From assembly GCF_009497895.1 (NCBI RefSeq), contig NZ_CP033116.1:3100001-3164000 (forward strand): DNA of 64,000 bases, written 5' to 3'. A model generated the notes under the pieces. The model had not been told where the DNA came from, did no database searches, and saw only the letters and a list, made by a program, of their open reading frames with translations. The position numbers were made by a program, and so were the translations under genes. Each line of letters opens with the position of its first letter. Position 1 is the first letter of the stretch. Shown piece after piece: positions 8,420 through 18,461 of this stretch. Source of the stretch: Halopseudomonas pelagia (GTDB taxonomy: Bacteria; Pseudomonadota; Gammaproteobacteria; Pseudomonadales; Pseudomonadaceae).

Positions 8420-9988
8420 ATGTGTTTTTCTGATCCACGCTCGTATTCCTTCACAAAAATACTGTTTGCGTGCCTGCTGATTGCGGGCCTTGCAGGTTGC
8501 CAGTCATCGCCCAGCACTTCGCGCTCCGGCCTGGGCAACAACCCTACAGACGCCGAACGCAAGGAAGCACGGCAGATCACTTTGCTGCGCACCGCGCGCG
8601 CGCCTCGCAGTGCGGACGAGATCGAATCGGTCTACACCCTGTGGAGTCGGATTCGCCAGGGCTTCATGCTCGACCCCGGCGCGATCGACAATCCGCGGGT
8701 GACTCAGCAACGCCTTTTATATACTGCTCAACCGCGCTATTTCGAACTGACCAGTCCGCGCGCCGAACGCTATATGCACTACGTCGTGGAGCAGTTGGAC
8801 GCCCGCCAGATGCCCCTGGAGCTGGCTTTGCTGCCCTTTGTGGAAAGCGGCTATAACCCCATGGCCATGTCCAGCAGTAGCGCGGCCGGCATCTGGCAGT
8901 TTATCCCTTCCACAGGCGAAGTCTTCTCCCTGCGCCAGGATTGGTGGTACGACGGGCGCCGTGACATCACCGCCTCTACCCAGGCCGCACTCGATTACCT
9001 GAGCAAATTGTCCGACATGTTCGGCGGCGATTGGTTGCTGGCGATTGCGGCCTATAACTGTGGTGAGGGCTGCGTGGGGCGAGCCATCAAACGCAACCAG
9101 CAGCTTGGCCTGCCTACCGACTATTGGAACCTGCAACTGCCGCAGGAAACCATGAACTATGTGCCCAAACTGTTGGCGATGTCGCAGATCATCGACCGCC
9201 CGGGCCTGCATGGCCTGGTGCTGCCGGACCTGGCTGATACGCCGTACTTCACCGAAATAGAGATCAAGCGTCAGTTGGACCTGCACAAGGCCGCTGAACT
9301 GGCCGACATGCCCACCGAAGATTTCATGTTGCTCAACCCTGCATTCAAACAACGCATGACCTCCCCCCAGGGCATCTACCGCTTGCTGGTGCCGGTGGAC
9401 CGGGCTGAACAGTTCAGCACCGCCCTGGCGCGGCTACCGGAAAGCGAGCGAGTCAGTTATCTGCATTATCAGGTGCGCTCTGGCGATACCCTGTCGCAGA
9501 TTGCCCGACGTCACCAGTTGAGCGTCTCGGCCATCCGCGATGCCAACCAGCTCAGCGGCAATATGATCAATATCGGCCAGACACTTGTTTTACCGCAGAT
9601 GGGTGCTGGCCCCGCAGCGCCCCGTCAGCCTGCGGCGCAAGTGGCCGCAAGCCCATCGGTGTACCGCGTCAAAGCCGGCGACAGTCTGTGGAATATTTCC
9701 CGGGCACACGGCGTCACTATCAGCGCTTTACGGGAGCAGAATAATATCGACGCCAATCATTCGCTGAGCGTTGGTCAGAGTCTGCGCATACCGGGCAACC
9801 GCAGCACGGCTAGCGCAAACACGGCCGGTTCTTCCAGTCCCCGTTCGATGGTCTATACCGTCAAAGCCGGAGATTCGCTGTACAGCATTGCCCGACAGTT
9901 CAATATAAGCATTGACCGTATTCGTAAAGAAAACCCCTTGGGCAGTCATTTGCGGCCGGGGCAACAGCTCACTTTACTGTTACGCTGA
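8420..9988 (+). CDS. mltD: Membrane-bound lytic murein transglycosylase D with three LysM domains
   Basis: A 522-residue lipoprotein. The N-terminal signal has a lipobox LAGC (Cys ~27), so it is anchored in the outer membrane. The SLT domain (residues ~110-230) has the catalytic Glu in LPFVESGYNP and the SAAGIWQFIPSTG and AYNCGEG motifs of family 1 transglycosylases that cleave glycan strands to 1,6-anhydro ends. Three LysM peptidoglycan-binding modules follow, beginning near YQVRSGDTLSQIA (~350), YRVKAGDSLWNIS (~415) and YTVKAGDSLYSIA (~478). It lies directly after gloB, as in E. coli and P. aeruginosa, with its own promoter. Confidence 0.95.
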   Translation: MCFSDPRSYSFTKILFACLLIAGLAGCQSSPSTSRSGLGNNPTDAERKEARQITLLRTARAPRSADEIESVYTLWSRIRQGFMLDPGAIDNPRVTQQRLLYTAQPRYFELTSPRAERYMHYVVEQLDARQMPLELALLPFVESGYNPMAMSSSSAAGIWQFIPSTGEVFSLRQDWWYDGRRDITASTQAALDYLSKLSDMFGGDWLLAIAAYNCGEGCVGRAIKRNQQLGLPTDYWNLQLPQETMNYVPKLLAMSQIIDRPGLHGLVLPDLADTPYFTEIEIKRQLDLHKAAELADMPTEDFMLLNPAFKQRMTSPQGIYRLLVPVDRAEQFSTALARLPESERVSYLHYQVRSGDTLSQIARRHQLSVSAIRDANQLSGNMINIGQTLVLPQMGAGPAAPRQPAAQVAASPSVYRVKAGDSLWNISRAHGVTISALREQNNIDANHSLSVGQSLRIPGNRSTASANTAGSSSPRSMVYTVKAGDSLYSIARQFNISIDRIRKENPLGSHLRPGQQLTLLLR

Positions 9989-10075
9989 GGCTGTTACGCT
10001 ACACCCCTGTGAGGCTTTCACCGGCCTGGCGGTAATGTTAGCGTGATAGCCTGTCACGCCCCATCCAGAGCTGCT

Positions 10076-11905
10076 ATGAACTTCAGGTTATTATTCACAT
10101 CACTGTTGATACTGTTCATCTGGACCGATGCTGGCGCAGCGGTATACCGTCAGCATGGGTACGCCCTGTATGGCCAACCCCATTACCCCGCCGATTTCGA
10201 GCACCTGGACTACGTCAACCCGGACGCGCCCAAGGGCGGTACGCTGCGGGTTATGGGCACCGGTACCTTTGACACCCTTAACCCTTATACTTTGAAGGGT
10301 ACCAGCCCGGTCAACACCGGCAATTTTGTACACTACGGCGTCACCGAGCTGAACGAGACCCTGATGGCCGGTAGCGGCTTGTATGACCCGTCCGGCGATG
10401 AACCCTACTCTTCCTATGGCCTGATCGCCGAAACCCTGGAGTTTTCCGACGACCGCAGCTGGGTGGTATTCAACCTGCGTGAAGAGGCTCGCTTCCACGA
10501 TGGGCAGGACATCACCGCTGAAGATGTTGCTTTCAGCTACCAGTTGCTGCGTGAAAAGGGTCACCCGAATTATCGCTCGATGCTGCAGGATGTGGAGCGC
10601 GTGGACGTACTGGGCAAACACCGCATTCGCTTTGTGTTCAGCCGCGCCAACAATCCGCTGATGATTCTGCGCCTGGGCGAGCTGCCCATATTGCCTGAGC
10701 ACTACTGGCGCGATCGAGATTTCGGCGAAACCACCTTTGAACCCGGACTGAACAGCGGACCCTATCGGATTACCGATGTCGCCCCCGGACGCCGTCTGTC
10801 CTTTGAGCGCGTCAAGGATTACTGGGGCAAGGATCTGCCGATCAACCGCGGGAAATACAACTTTGACCGCCTTGAGGCCGAGTTCTACCGCGATAACAAT
10901 GTCGCCTTTGAAGCCTTCAAGGCGGGCGAATTTGACTTCTATTTCGATCACAAAGCCAGTAATTGGGCCAATGCCTACGACTTCCCCGCAGTGCGAAATG
11001 GTGAAGTAGAAAAGCGTGAGGTAAAACACCAGATTCCCAGTGCCACTCAGGCCATGTTCTTCAACACCCGGCGCACGCCCTTCGATCAGCGCAGCATGCG
11101 CGAAGCGCTGGGCATGCTGTTTGATTTCGAGTGGTCCAATCGGGTGTTGTTCTACGATGCCTACCGCCGCTCAGAGAGCTACTACCCCAACAGCCCGTTC
11201 AGCGCGACCGGGCTGCCGGCCGGGCAGGAGTTCTTGTATCTGAACGAGCACCGTGAAGAACTACCCCGAGAGCTTTTCTTCGAACCCTTCCGTCTGCCCA
11301 CCACGGACGGCCGCGGTATTTCCCGGGACAGTCTGCGCCGAGCGGTGGAGCTGTTTGAACAGGCCGGCTGGACTCTACGCAATGGCCGCCTGCAGAACGC
11401 CGATGGCGATCAACTGATATTCGAAGTATTGCTGGTCAATCCCAGCCTCGAACGCATCATACAACCCTACCGGACCAATTTAGCCCGTCTGGGCATCGAC
11501 ATGCGCATACGTACGGTCGACCGGGCGCAATACAAATCGCGGCTGGATCAGTTCGATTACGACATGATCCTCGCGACCTTGCCGCAGAGCCTGTCCCCTG
11601 GCCTGGAGCAGCACGGCTATTTTCATTCCAGCCAGCGCAACGTCAAAGGCAGCCGCAACTATGCCGGAATCGACAACCCGGTGGTTGATGACATGATTGA
11701 GAAACTCCTGGCCGCAGGCAACCGCGACCAGCAGATAGCCGCAGCGAAGGCGTTGGACCGGGTACTATTATGGGAACACTATACAATTCCGAACTGGTAT
11801 ATTGATTACCATCGCATAGCCCATCGGGAATGGCTTAAATCCACCGCGACGCCGCCCTACTCGCTGGCGATACGCACCTGGTGGAAGATGCCGGACACTG
11901 AATAG
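10076..11905 (+). CDS. Periplasmic peptide-binding protein of the YejABEF/Npp-type ABC importer (first copy)
   Basis: A 609-residue family 5 solute-binding protein. The ATG at 10076 begins a signal peptide (MNFRLLFTSLLILFIW, cleavage after ~AGAA). A GTG eleven codons upstream is possible but would spoil it. Family signatures include [14 protein letters not shown] (~38-51) and RVKDYWGKDLP (~235). It resembles YejA (microcin C uptake) and one of the two binding proteins of P. aeruginosa NppA1A2BCD, which imports peptidyl-nucleoside antibiotics. It is the first gene of a five-gene transporter cluster, and a second paralogous binding protein follows 40 bp downstream. Confidence 0.92.
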   Translation: MNFRLLFTSLLILFIWTDAGAAVYRQHGYALYGQPHYPADFEHLDYVNPDAPKGGTLRVMGTGTFDTLNPYTLKGTSPVNTGNFVHYGVTELNETLMAGSGLYDPSGDEPYSSYGLIAETLEFSDDRSWVVFNLREEARFHDGQDITAEDVAFSYQLLREKGHPNYRSMLQDVERVDVLGKHRIRFVFSRANNPLMILRLGELPILPEHYWRDRDFGETTFEPGLNSGPYRITDVAPGRRLSFERVKDYWGKDLPINRGKYNFDRLEAEFYRDNNVAFEAFKAGEFDFYFDHKASNWANAYDFPAVRNGEVEKREVKHQIPSATQAMFFNTRRTPFDQRSMREALGMLFDFEWSNRVLFYDAYRRSESYYPNSPFSATGLPAGQEFLYLNEHREELPRELFFEPFRLPTTDGRGISRDSLRRAVELFEQAGWTLRNGRLQNADGDQLIFEVLLVNPSLERIIQPYRTNLARLGIDMRIRTVDRAQYKSRLDQFDYDMILATLPQSLSPGLEQHGYFHSSQRNVKGSRNYAGIDNPVVDDMIEKLLAAGNRDQQIAAAKALDRVLLWEHYTIPNWYIDYHRIAHREWLKSTATPPYSLAIRTWWKMPDTE

Positions 11906-11945
11906 AAACACTGTTTAAAACCGTCTACAAAAACAAGGTCACTGG

Positions 11946-13802
11946 ATGCACCCTATACTCAAAACGCTCTGCGGATGCGCCTTGATCACTGTCACCGGTC
12001 TTGCTCATGCCCAACCGGCGCCGCAGCCCTCGGCGGGTAGCCACGCACTAACGCTGTACGGCGAACCGCCGGCCTACTCGGCGGATTTCAAGCATTTCGA
12101 CTACGTCAACCCGGACGCTCCCAAAGGCGGCACCTTGCGGCAGTCGGGCTTTGGCAGTTTCGATTCATTGAATGGTTTCATTACGCGCGGCAACAGCGCC
12201 TCCGAGCTGTCGCTCATTTACGACACTCTGACGTTTCATTCGCTGGATGAACCCTTTACCGAATACGGACTTTTGGCTGAACGCATAGAGCGGGCTGAAG
12301 ACGGCACCTGGGTACGCTTTTATCTGCGCCCGGAAGCACGCTTTCACGATGGCGAACCCGTTACTGCCAGTGACGTGGTGTTCACCTTCAATACCTTGAT
12401 CGAACACGGCGCGCCTTTCTACAAAGCCTATTACGCGGATGTGACAGAGGTGGTCGCGGAGAACGAACACAGTGTGCTGTTTCGCTTCCGTGACGGGGAA
12501 AACCGTGAACTGCCGCTGGTGATAGGCCAACTGCCGGTGTTCCCCGAGCATTACTGGGCGGAGCGAGACTTCAGCCGAACCACGCTGGACCCCCCCCTGG
12601 GTAGCGGGCCCTATCAAATCAGCAACGTCAGTGCCGGGCGCAGCATCACCTATGAACGGGTCAAGGATTACTGGGCTGCGGATTTGCCGGTGCAGCGCGG
12701 CTTCTACAATTTCGACCGGGTAGTCATCGATTATTACCGCGACACCGGTGTGGCCCTGGAAGCATTCAAAGCGGGTCGCTTTGATGTCAACCAGGAAGTC
12801 AGTGCAAAGAACTGGGCGACCGGCTACGACAGCCCGCCCTTGCGCGACGGCCGTATCATCAAGGAAGAGATCCCCAACCTTAACACTCAGGGCATGCAGG
12901 GCTTTGTCTTCAACACCCGTCGCAGCTACTTTTCTGACGTGCGGGTGCGTAAGGCCATCAGTCTGCTGTTCGACTTCGAATGGTCCAATGGCAGGCTGTT
13001 CCACGACGCTTACACCCGTACCGACAGCTTTTTCGACAACTCCGAACTGGGCGCCACCGGCACCCCGGACGAGGCCGAACTGGCGTTGCTGGAGCCCTGG
13101 CGCGACCAGTTATCCGAGGACGTGTTTGGCCCGGCTTACAGTCCGCCGGTAACTGATGGCAGCGGTATCATTCGCGACCAGATGCGCGATGCCTACGCAC
13201 TGCTGCAGGAAGCCGGCTGGAAGATCGTCGATGACCGTCTGGTCGATGCCGACGGCAATCAACTGAGCTTTGAGTTTTTGATCGTGCAGGCCGACTTCGA
13301 GCGCGTGGTGCTGCCGTTCAAGCGCAATCTGGCATCACTGGGTATCGAATTGACTTTGCGCCGCGTCGACACCTCGCAATACATCAATCGCCTGCGTTCA
13401 CGCGACTTCGATATGGTCGTCTCTGGCTTCGGCCAGTCCAACTCACCGGGCAATGAGCAGCGCGAGTACTGGCATTCATCGAGCGCCGACAACCCCGGAA
13501 GCCGCAACCTGATGGGCCTGCGCGACCCGGTGGTAGACGCGCTGGTGGAGGGGCTGATCCAAGCCGACTCGCGCGAATCATTAGTAACCCACACCCGCGC
13601 GCTGGATCGGGTATTACGCGTCGGACACTATCTGGTGCCGAACTTCCATACCAAGGTCTACCGCGTCGCCTACTGGGACAAATTCTCCCACCCGGAAACC
13701 TCCCCTCGCTATGATCTGGGGCTGTATACCTGGTGGGTTGATCCGGCCAAAGAGGCCGAATTGAAAGAGGCTCCGGCGCTGATAGAACAACAGGAAAACT
13801 GA
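11946..13802 (+). CDS. Periplasmic peptide-binding protein of the YejABEF/Npp-type ABC importer (second copy)
   Basis: A 618-residue paralogue of the preceding protein, with a signal peptide ending at GLAHA. The shared landmarks [44 protein letters not shown] and FNTRRSYF show they arose by duplication. The two differ throughout, so they are old paralogues with probably different ligand ranges. It is followed 2 bp later by yejB. Peptides or peptide-like antibiotics are the expected cargo by comparison with the Yej and Npp systems, and this is inference from family only. Confidence 0.92.
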   Translation: MHPILKTLCGCALITVTGLAHAQPAPQPSAGSHALTLYGEPPAYSADFKHFDYVNPDAPKGGTLRQSGFGSFDSLNGFITRGNSASELSLIYDTLTFHSLDEPFTEYGLLAERIERAEDGTWVRFYLRPEARFHDGEPVTASDVVFTFNTLIEHGAPFYKAYYADVTEVVAENEHSVLFRFRDGENRELPLVIGQLPVFPEHYWAERDFSRTTLDPPLGSGPYQISNVSAGRSITYERVKDYWAADLPVQRGFYNFDRVVIDYYRDTGVALEAFKAGRFDVNQEVSAKNWATGYDSPPLRDGRIIKEEIPNLNTQGMQGFVFNTRRSYFSDVRVRKAISLLFDFEWSNGRLFHDAYTRTDSFFDNSELGATGTPDEAELALLEPWRDQLSEDVFGPAYSPPVTDGSGIIRDQMRDAYALLQEAGWKIVDDRLVDADGNQLSFEFLIVQADFERVVLPFKRNLASLGIELTLRRVDTSQYINRLRSRDFDMVVSGFGQSNSPGNEQREYWHSSSADNPGSRNLMGLRDPVVDALVEGLIQADSRESLVTHTRALDRVLRVGHYLVPNFHTKVYRVAYWDKFSHPETSPRYDLGLYTWWVDPAKEAELKEAPALIEQQEN

Positions 13803-13804
13803 GC

Positions 13805-14878
13805 ATGCTGGCTTATATTGTTCGCCGTCTGCTACTGATCATCCCTACCCTGTTCGGCATTCTGCTGATCAATTTCCTGATTATCCAGGCCGCGCCAGGC
13901 GGCCCGGTCGAGCAGATGATCGCCAATCTGGAGGGTTTTGAAGGCGCTACCAGCCGGATTTCCGGCAGCATGCAAGGTGAAGTCGCCAGCGGTGGCAGTT
14001 ACCGCGGTGCGCAGGGCCTGGACCCGGATATCATCGCCGAAATCGAACGCATGTATGGTTTTGACAAGAGCGCTCCCGAGCGCTTCTGGCTGATGATCAA
14101 GGGGTATATGACCTTTGACTTTGGGGACAGCTTCTTCCGGGATGAAAGCGTTATTAACCTGATTCTGGAGAAAATGCCGGTTTCCATCTCGCTGGGCCTG
14201 TGGACCACCTTGCTGACCTATCTGATTTCCATTCCGCTGGGCATTCGCAAGGCGGTACGCCACGGCTCGACTTTTGATATCTGGACCAGCTCGTTAATTA
14301 TTGTCGGCTATGCGATTCCCGGCTTTCTGTTGGCGATCCTGCTGATTGTGGTGTTTGCCGGGGGTAGCTACCTGGACTGGTTCCCGCTACGCGGGCTGAC
14401 CTCCAACAACTGGGAAGAGCTCAGCGATTGGGAAAAGGCCAAGGATTACGCCTGGCATCTGGTGCTGCCCATTACCGCAATGGTTATCGGCAGCTTCGCC
14501 ACGCTAACCATGCTGACCAAGAACTGTTTTCTGGATGAAATCGGCAAACAGTACGTGGTCACCGCCAAAGCCAAGGGTCTGTCTGCCGGGCGGGTGCTGT
14601 ATGGTCACGTATTCCGTAACGCGATGCTGTTGATTATCGCGGGTTTTCCGTCAGCGCTGATCAGCGTGTTCTTTACCGGCGCACTGCTGATTGAGGTGAT
14701 CTTCTCGCTCGATGGCTTGGGCCTGCTGGGCTTCGAGGCGGCAATCAACCGTGATTATCCGGTCATGTTCGGCACGCTGTACATCTTCACCCTGCTCGGC
14801 CTGGTGGTGAAATTGATCGGTGATATCACCTACACCCTGGTCGATCCGCGTATCGATTTCGAAAGTAGGGAGGGCTGA
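13805..14878 (+). CDS. yejB: Microcin C/peptide ABC transporter permease YejB
   Basis: A 357-residue inner-membrane permease of the DppB/OppB type. An N-terminal helix ([24 protein letters not shown]) precedes a ~120-residue periplasmic loop; five further hydrophobic segments follow, with the ABC-coupling EAA-like region near [23 protein letters not shown] (residues ~255-277). The long loop after TM1, with the [15 protein letters not shown] segment, is characteristic of YejB rather than DppB. It starts 2 bp after the second binding protein and ends 2 bp before yejE, so it is one transcript. Confidence 0.94.
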   Translation: MLAYIVRRLLLIIPTLFGILLINFLIIQAAPGGPVEQMIANLEGFEGATSRISGSMQGEVASGGSYRGAQGLDPDIIAEIERMYGFDKSAPERFWLMIKGYMTFDFGDSFFRDESVINLILEKMPVSISLGLWTTLLTYLISIPLGIRKAVRHGSTFDIWTSSLIIVGYAIPGFLLAILLIVVFAGGSYLDWFPLRGLTSNNWEELSDWEKAKDYAWHLVLPITAMVIGSFATLTMLTKNCFLDEIGKQYVVTAKAKGLSAGRVLYGHVFRNAMLLIIAGFPSALISVFFTGALLIEVIFSLDGLGLLGFEAAINRDYPVMFGTLYIFTLLGLVVKLIGDITYTLVDPRIDFESREG

Positions 14879-14880
14879 GC

Positions 14881-15915
14881 ATGGCGCTGAATTTCAAACT
14901 CTCCCCCCTCAACCGTCGGCGGTTTGCGCTTTTCAAGGCGAACAAGCGCGGCTGGTGGTCGCTGCATATCTTCATGGTGCTGTTCGTGCTCAGCCTGGGC
15001 GCGGAGATGGTCGCCAATGACAAGCCGCTGCTGGTCAAATACGAAAACAGTTACTACTTCCCGGTCTTCAAGCGCTACGCGGAAACCGAATTTGGTGGTG
15101 AATTTCCGATTGCTGCGGACTACCGTAGCCCCTATGTTCAGCAGTTGATTGAAGAGCAAGGTGACGGCTGGATGCTCTGGCCGCCGATCCCGTTTTATTA
15201 CGACACCATCAATTACGACCTGGAGCTGCCCGCCCCTGCCCCGCCTTCCGCCGACAACTGGCTGGGCACGGATGACCAGGCGCGGGACGTCAGTTCACGG
15301 GTGATCTACGGCTTCCGTATTTCCGTGCTCTTTGCGCTGACACTGACCATTCTCAGCTCGGTCATCGGCGTGATCATCGGCGCGGTGCAGGGATTCTACG
15401 GCGGTAAAATGGATCTGTTCGGCCAGCGTTTTATCGAAATCTGGTCAGGACTGCCGGTACTTTATCTGCTGATCATTCTGGCCAGCTTCGTGCAACCAAA
15501 CTTCTGGTGGTTGCTCGGCATCATGCTGCTGTTCTCGTGGATGGCGCTGGTGGATGTGGTCCGGGCGGAGTTTCTGCGTGGCCGGAATCTGGAATATGTG
15601 CGCGCGGCACGGGCGCTGGGCGCCAATAATCGCATCATCATGTTCCGCCACATCCTGCCCAATGCCATGGTTGCGACCCTGACGTTTTTCCCGTTCATTC
15701 TTACCGGAGGCGTTATCACACTGACCTCACTGGACTTTCTCGGCTTCGGCTTGCCGGCTGGCTCGCCCTCATTGGGCGAGTTGATTGCCCAGGGCAAGGC
15801 GAACCTGCAAGCGCCCTGGCTTGGCGTTACCGCCTTCGTTGTGCTGTCGCTGATGCTCAGCCTGCTGGTATTTATTGGCGAGGCGTTGCGTGATGCCTTC
15901 GACCCGAGGAAATGA
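14881..15915 (+). CDS. yejE: Microcin C/peptide ABC transporter permease YejE
   Basis: A 344-residue DppC/OppC-type permease. The N-terminus (SPLNRRRFALFKANKRGWWSL) is the cytoplasmic OppC-N segment, followed by TM1, then a periplasmic domain with the LGTDDQARDVSSRVIYGFRIS motif (residues ~128-148), and the EAA loop EYVRAARALGANNRIIMFRHILPNA (~238-262). It pairs with YejB to form the channel. The stop is one base before the yejF ATG. Confidence 0.94.
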   Translation: MALNFKLSPLNRRRFALFKANKRGWWSLHIFMVLFVLSLGAEMVANDKPLLVKYENSYYFPVFKRYAETEFGGEFPIAADYRSPYVQQLIEEQGDGWMLWPPIPFYYDTINYDLELPAPAPPSADNWLGTDDQARDVSSRVIYGFRISVLFALTLTILSSVIGVIIGAVQGFYGGKMDLFGQRFIEIWSGLPVLYLLIILASFVQPNFWWLLGIMLLFSWMALVDVVRAEFLRGRNLEYVRAARALGANNRIIMFRHILPNAMVATLTFFPFILTGGVITLTSLDFLGFGLPAGSPSLGELIAQGKANLQAPWLGVTAFVVLSLMLSLLVFIGEALRDAFDPRK

Positions 15916-15916
15916 C

Positions 15917-17551
15917 ATGTCTGATCAGCCGTTGATACGGATCGACAATCTGAGCGTGGCCTTTCGCAGCGAGACCGAGGAAGTCATGGCGGTGCGCGGC
16001 GTGAGCCTGGACATCCGCGCAGGCGAAACCCTGGCGCTGGTCGGTGAAAGCGGCTCGGGCAAATCGGTGACTGCGCACTCGATTCTGCGCCTGCTGCCCC
16101 ACCCGCAGTCACGCCACCCCAGCGGTCAAATCCTGTACAAGGGCGAAGATCTGCTGAAGGCCAATGAAAAACGCCTGCGTCAGGTGCGCGGCAATCGTAT
16201 TTCAATGATCTTTCAGGAGCCGATGAGCTCGTTGAACCCGCTGCACAGTGTCGAGCGGCAAATCAACGAGGTGCTGTTTCTGCACAAGGGCCTGGATAAA
16301 AAGGCCGCCCGAGCTCGCACCTTGGAACTGCTCGAACTGGTTGGCATACCCGAGCCGGCCAAACGCCTGACTGCTTACCCGCATGAGCTCTCTGGCGGCC
16401 AGCGGCAGCGAGTGATGATCGCCATGGCGCTGGCCAATGAACCTGAGCTGCTGATTGCCGATGAGCCAACCACTGCGCTGGACGTTACCGTGCAGTTGAA
16501 GATTCTTGAGTTGCTGAAATCGCTGCAGGAAAAACTCGGCATGGCGCTGCTGCTGATCAGCCACGATTTGAATCTGGTGCGCAGAATAGCCCATCGGGTA
16601 TGTGTCATGTATCAGGGTCGCGTCGTCGAAGAGAATGATTGCGCAACGCTGTTCGCAGATCCACGGCACGAATACACCCAGCGGCTGATTGCCGCCGACC
16701 CGTCCGGCAGCCCGGTGCAGGTCAAAGTTGATGCACCGCAGATCATGCGTGTGGAGCAGCTGAAGGTCTGGTTTCCGATACGTCAGGGCGTACTGCGCCG
16801 GACCGTGGACCATGTCAAAGCGGTCACCGATGCCAGCTTTACGCTCAAGCAAGGTCATACGTTGGGCATTGTTGGCGAGAGCGGATCGGGCAAAACCACA
16901 CTCGGTCTGGCGTTGCTCAGGCTGGTGGAAAGCCAGGGTCTGATTGAATGCAATGGTCAGCGTCTGGACGGGCTCAGTCAGGATGATGTCAGGCCCATGC
17001 GGCGGCAGTTTCAGGTGGTCTTTCAGGACCCCTTTGGCAGTTTGAGCCCGCGAATGTCGGTGGCGCAGATCATCAGCGAAGGGCTGGAGATCCACAAGAT
17101 CGGCGACGAGCAGGAACGCGAGCAGATGGTTATTCAGGTGCTGCAGGAAGTAGGCCTGGACCCGGCTACCCGCCACCGTTATCCGCACGAGTTTTCCGGC
17201 GGCCAACGGCAGCGTATTGCCATTGCCCGGGCCCTGGTGCTCAAGCCGTCGCTGATCCTGCTGGATGAACCCACCTCGGCACTGGATCGCACGGTTCAGG
17301 GTCAGGTGGTGGAGTTGCTACGCGATCTGCAAGACAGGCACAATTTGAGTTATCTGTTTATTAGCCACGACCTGGCGGTGGTCAGAGCTCTCAGTCACGA
17401 GCTGATGGTAATACGCCAGGGACACATTGTAGAACAGGGGTCGGCAAGTGCGATATTTGCCTCGCCGCAACACGACTATACTCGTCAGTTGCTAGAGGCA
17501 GCTTTTGCCCACCCGGTATCCGTCAACAAGGCCCCGACAACAGTGGCCTAG
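15917..17551 (+). CDS. yejF: Microcin C/peptide ABC transporter ATP-binding protein YejF (two fused ATPase domains)
   Basis: A 544-residue protein with two complete ABC ATPases in tandem. The first has Walker A GESGSGKS (residues ~42-49), signature LSGGQRQRV (~160) and Walker B LLIADEPT. The second has GESGSGKT (~322), FSGGQRQRI (~432) and LILLDEPT. One fused ATPase instead of separate DppD/DppF subunits is the YejF arrangement. The ATG at 15917 begins one base after the yejE stop, and the upstream open frame is ignored. fabI follows 17 bp downstream on the same strand, so read-through from the transporter into fabI is likely. Confidence 0.95.
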   Translation: MSDQPLIRIDNLSVAFRSETEEVMAVRGVSLDIRAGETLALVGESGSGKSVTAHSILRLLPHPQSRHPSGQILYKGEDLLKANEKRLRQVRGNRISMIFQEPMSSLNPLHSVERQINEVLFLHKGLDKKAARARTLELLELVGIPEPAKRLTAYPHELSGGQRQRVMIAMALANEPELLIADEPTTALDVTVQLKILELLKSLQEKLGMALLLISHDLNLVRRIAHRVCVMYQGRVVEENDCATLFADPRHEYTQRLIAADPSGSPVQVKVDAPQIMRVEQLKVWFPIRQGVLRRTVDHVKAVTDASFTLKQGHTLGIVGESGSGKTTLGLALLRLVESQGLIECNGQRLDGLSQDDVRPMRRQFQVVFQDPFGSLSPRMSVAQIISEGLEIHKIGDEQEREQMVIQVLQEVGLDPATRHRYPHEFSGGQRQRIAIARALVLKPSLILLDEPTSALDRTVQGQVVELLRDLQDRHNLSYLFISHDLAVVRALSHELMVIRQGHIVEQGSASAIFASPQHDYTRQLLEAAFAHPVSVNKAPTTVA

Positions 17552-17568
17552 TAAAACAGGAAGCAAGC

Positions 17569-18363
17569 ATGGGATTTCTCAGCGGAAAGCGCGTACTTAT
17601 CGTTGGCGTAGCCAGCAAACTATCCATTGCATCCGGCATCGCTGCCGCGATGCACCGGGAAGGTGCCGAGCTGGCCTTTACCTATCAGAACGACAAACTC
17701 AAGGCCCGCGTTGAGGGCTTTGCCGCTGAATGGGGCTCCGGGCCAGAGCTGTGCTTCCCCTGTGATGTCGCGGATGACGCGCAGATCGAGCAAGCCTTTG
17801 CCGAGCTGGCGAAAAAGTGGGACGGTCTGGATTGCATCGTTCACTCCGTCGGCTTTGCTCCCGGAGACCAATTGGATGGCGACTTTACCGCGGTCACCAC
17901 CCGTGAAGGCTTCCGTATCGCTCACGATATCAGTGCTTACAGCTTTGTCGCATTGGCCAAGGCCGGCCGTGAGCTGATGCAGGGTCGCAATGGCAGCCTG
18001 CTAACCTTGTCTTACCTGGGCGCGGAACGCACCATGCCCAATTACAACGTGATGGGCATGGCCAAGGCCAGTCTGGAAGCAGGCGTGCGTTACCTGGCTA
18101 CCAGCCTGGGCCCAGAAGGCACTCGCGTGAACGCCATTTCTGCAGGCCCTATCCGCACCCTGGCGGCTTCGGGCATCAAGAGTTTCCGTAAAATGCTTTC
18201 GCATAACGAGAAGCAGACGCCGATGCGTCGTAACGTGACCATCGATGAAGTGGGCAATGCCGGCGCCTTTTTATGCTCTGACCTGGCTTCAGGCGTCTCG
18301 GGCGAGATCATGTATGTTGACGGTGGCTTCAATATTACCGCAATGGGCAATCTCGAAGACTGA
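17569..18363 (+). CDS. fabI: Enoyl-[acyl-carrier-protein] reductase (NADH) FabI
   Basis: A 264-residue atypical SDR that reduces trans-2-enoyl-ACP in the last step of each fatty-acid elongation cycle. The divergent nucleotide motif [13 protein letters not shown] (residues ~13-25) and the catalytic Tyr-x6-Lys in [14 protein letters not shown] (Tyr ~156, Lys ~163) are typical of FabI, the target of triclosan and diazaborines. The active-site region [10 protein letters not shown] is normal, with no evident resistance change. GGAAGCAAGC precedes the ATG. It ends at a strong bidirectional terminator shared with ppiD. Confidence 0.97.
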   Translation: MGFLSGKRVLIVGVASKLSIASGIAAAMHREGAELAFTYQNDKLKARVEGFAAEWGSGPELCFPCDVADDAQIEQAFAELAKKWDGLDCIVHSVGFAPGDQLDGDFTAVTTREGFRIAHDISAYSFVALAKAGRELMQGRNGSLLTLSYLGAERTMPNYNVMGMAKASLEAGVRYLATSLGPEGTRVNAISAGPIRTLAASGIKSFRKMLSHNEKQTPMRRNVTIDEVGNAGAFLCSDLASGVSGEIMYVDGGFNITAMGNLED

Positions 18364-18374
18364 GCCCGACACAT

Positions 18375-18420
18375 AGCAGGCACAAAAAAACCGCGAATTT
18401 GCGGTTTTTTTGTGCCTGCT
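18375..18420. terminator. Bidirectional rho-independent terminator between fabI and ppiD
   Basis: Perfect 20-bp arms (18375-18394 and 18401-18420) enclose the six-base loop GAATTT. The GC core CCGC/GCGG is flanked by seven A on the left and seven T on the right, so it works as an intrinsic terminator in both directions between the convergent fabI and ppiD genes. Confidence 0.95.
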
Positions 18421-18461
18421 GAATAGTCAGTCTGGAGCCTGAATCTCAGGCTCCAGCCAGA

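Noticed and set aside
12165-13004. Minus-strand frames inside the two binding-protein genes and the yejF gene
   Set aside because: They are antisense frames created by third-position GC bias, and none shows a family motif.
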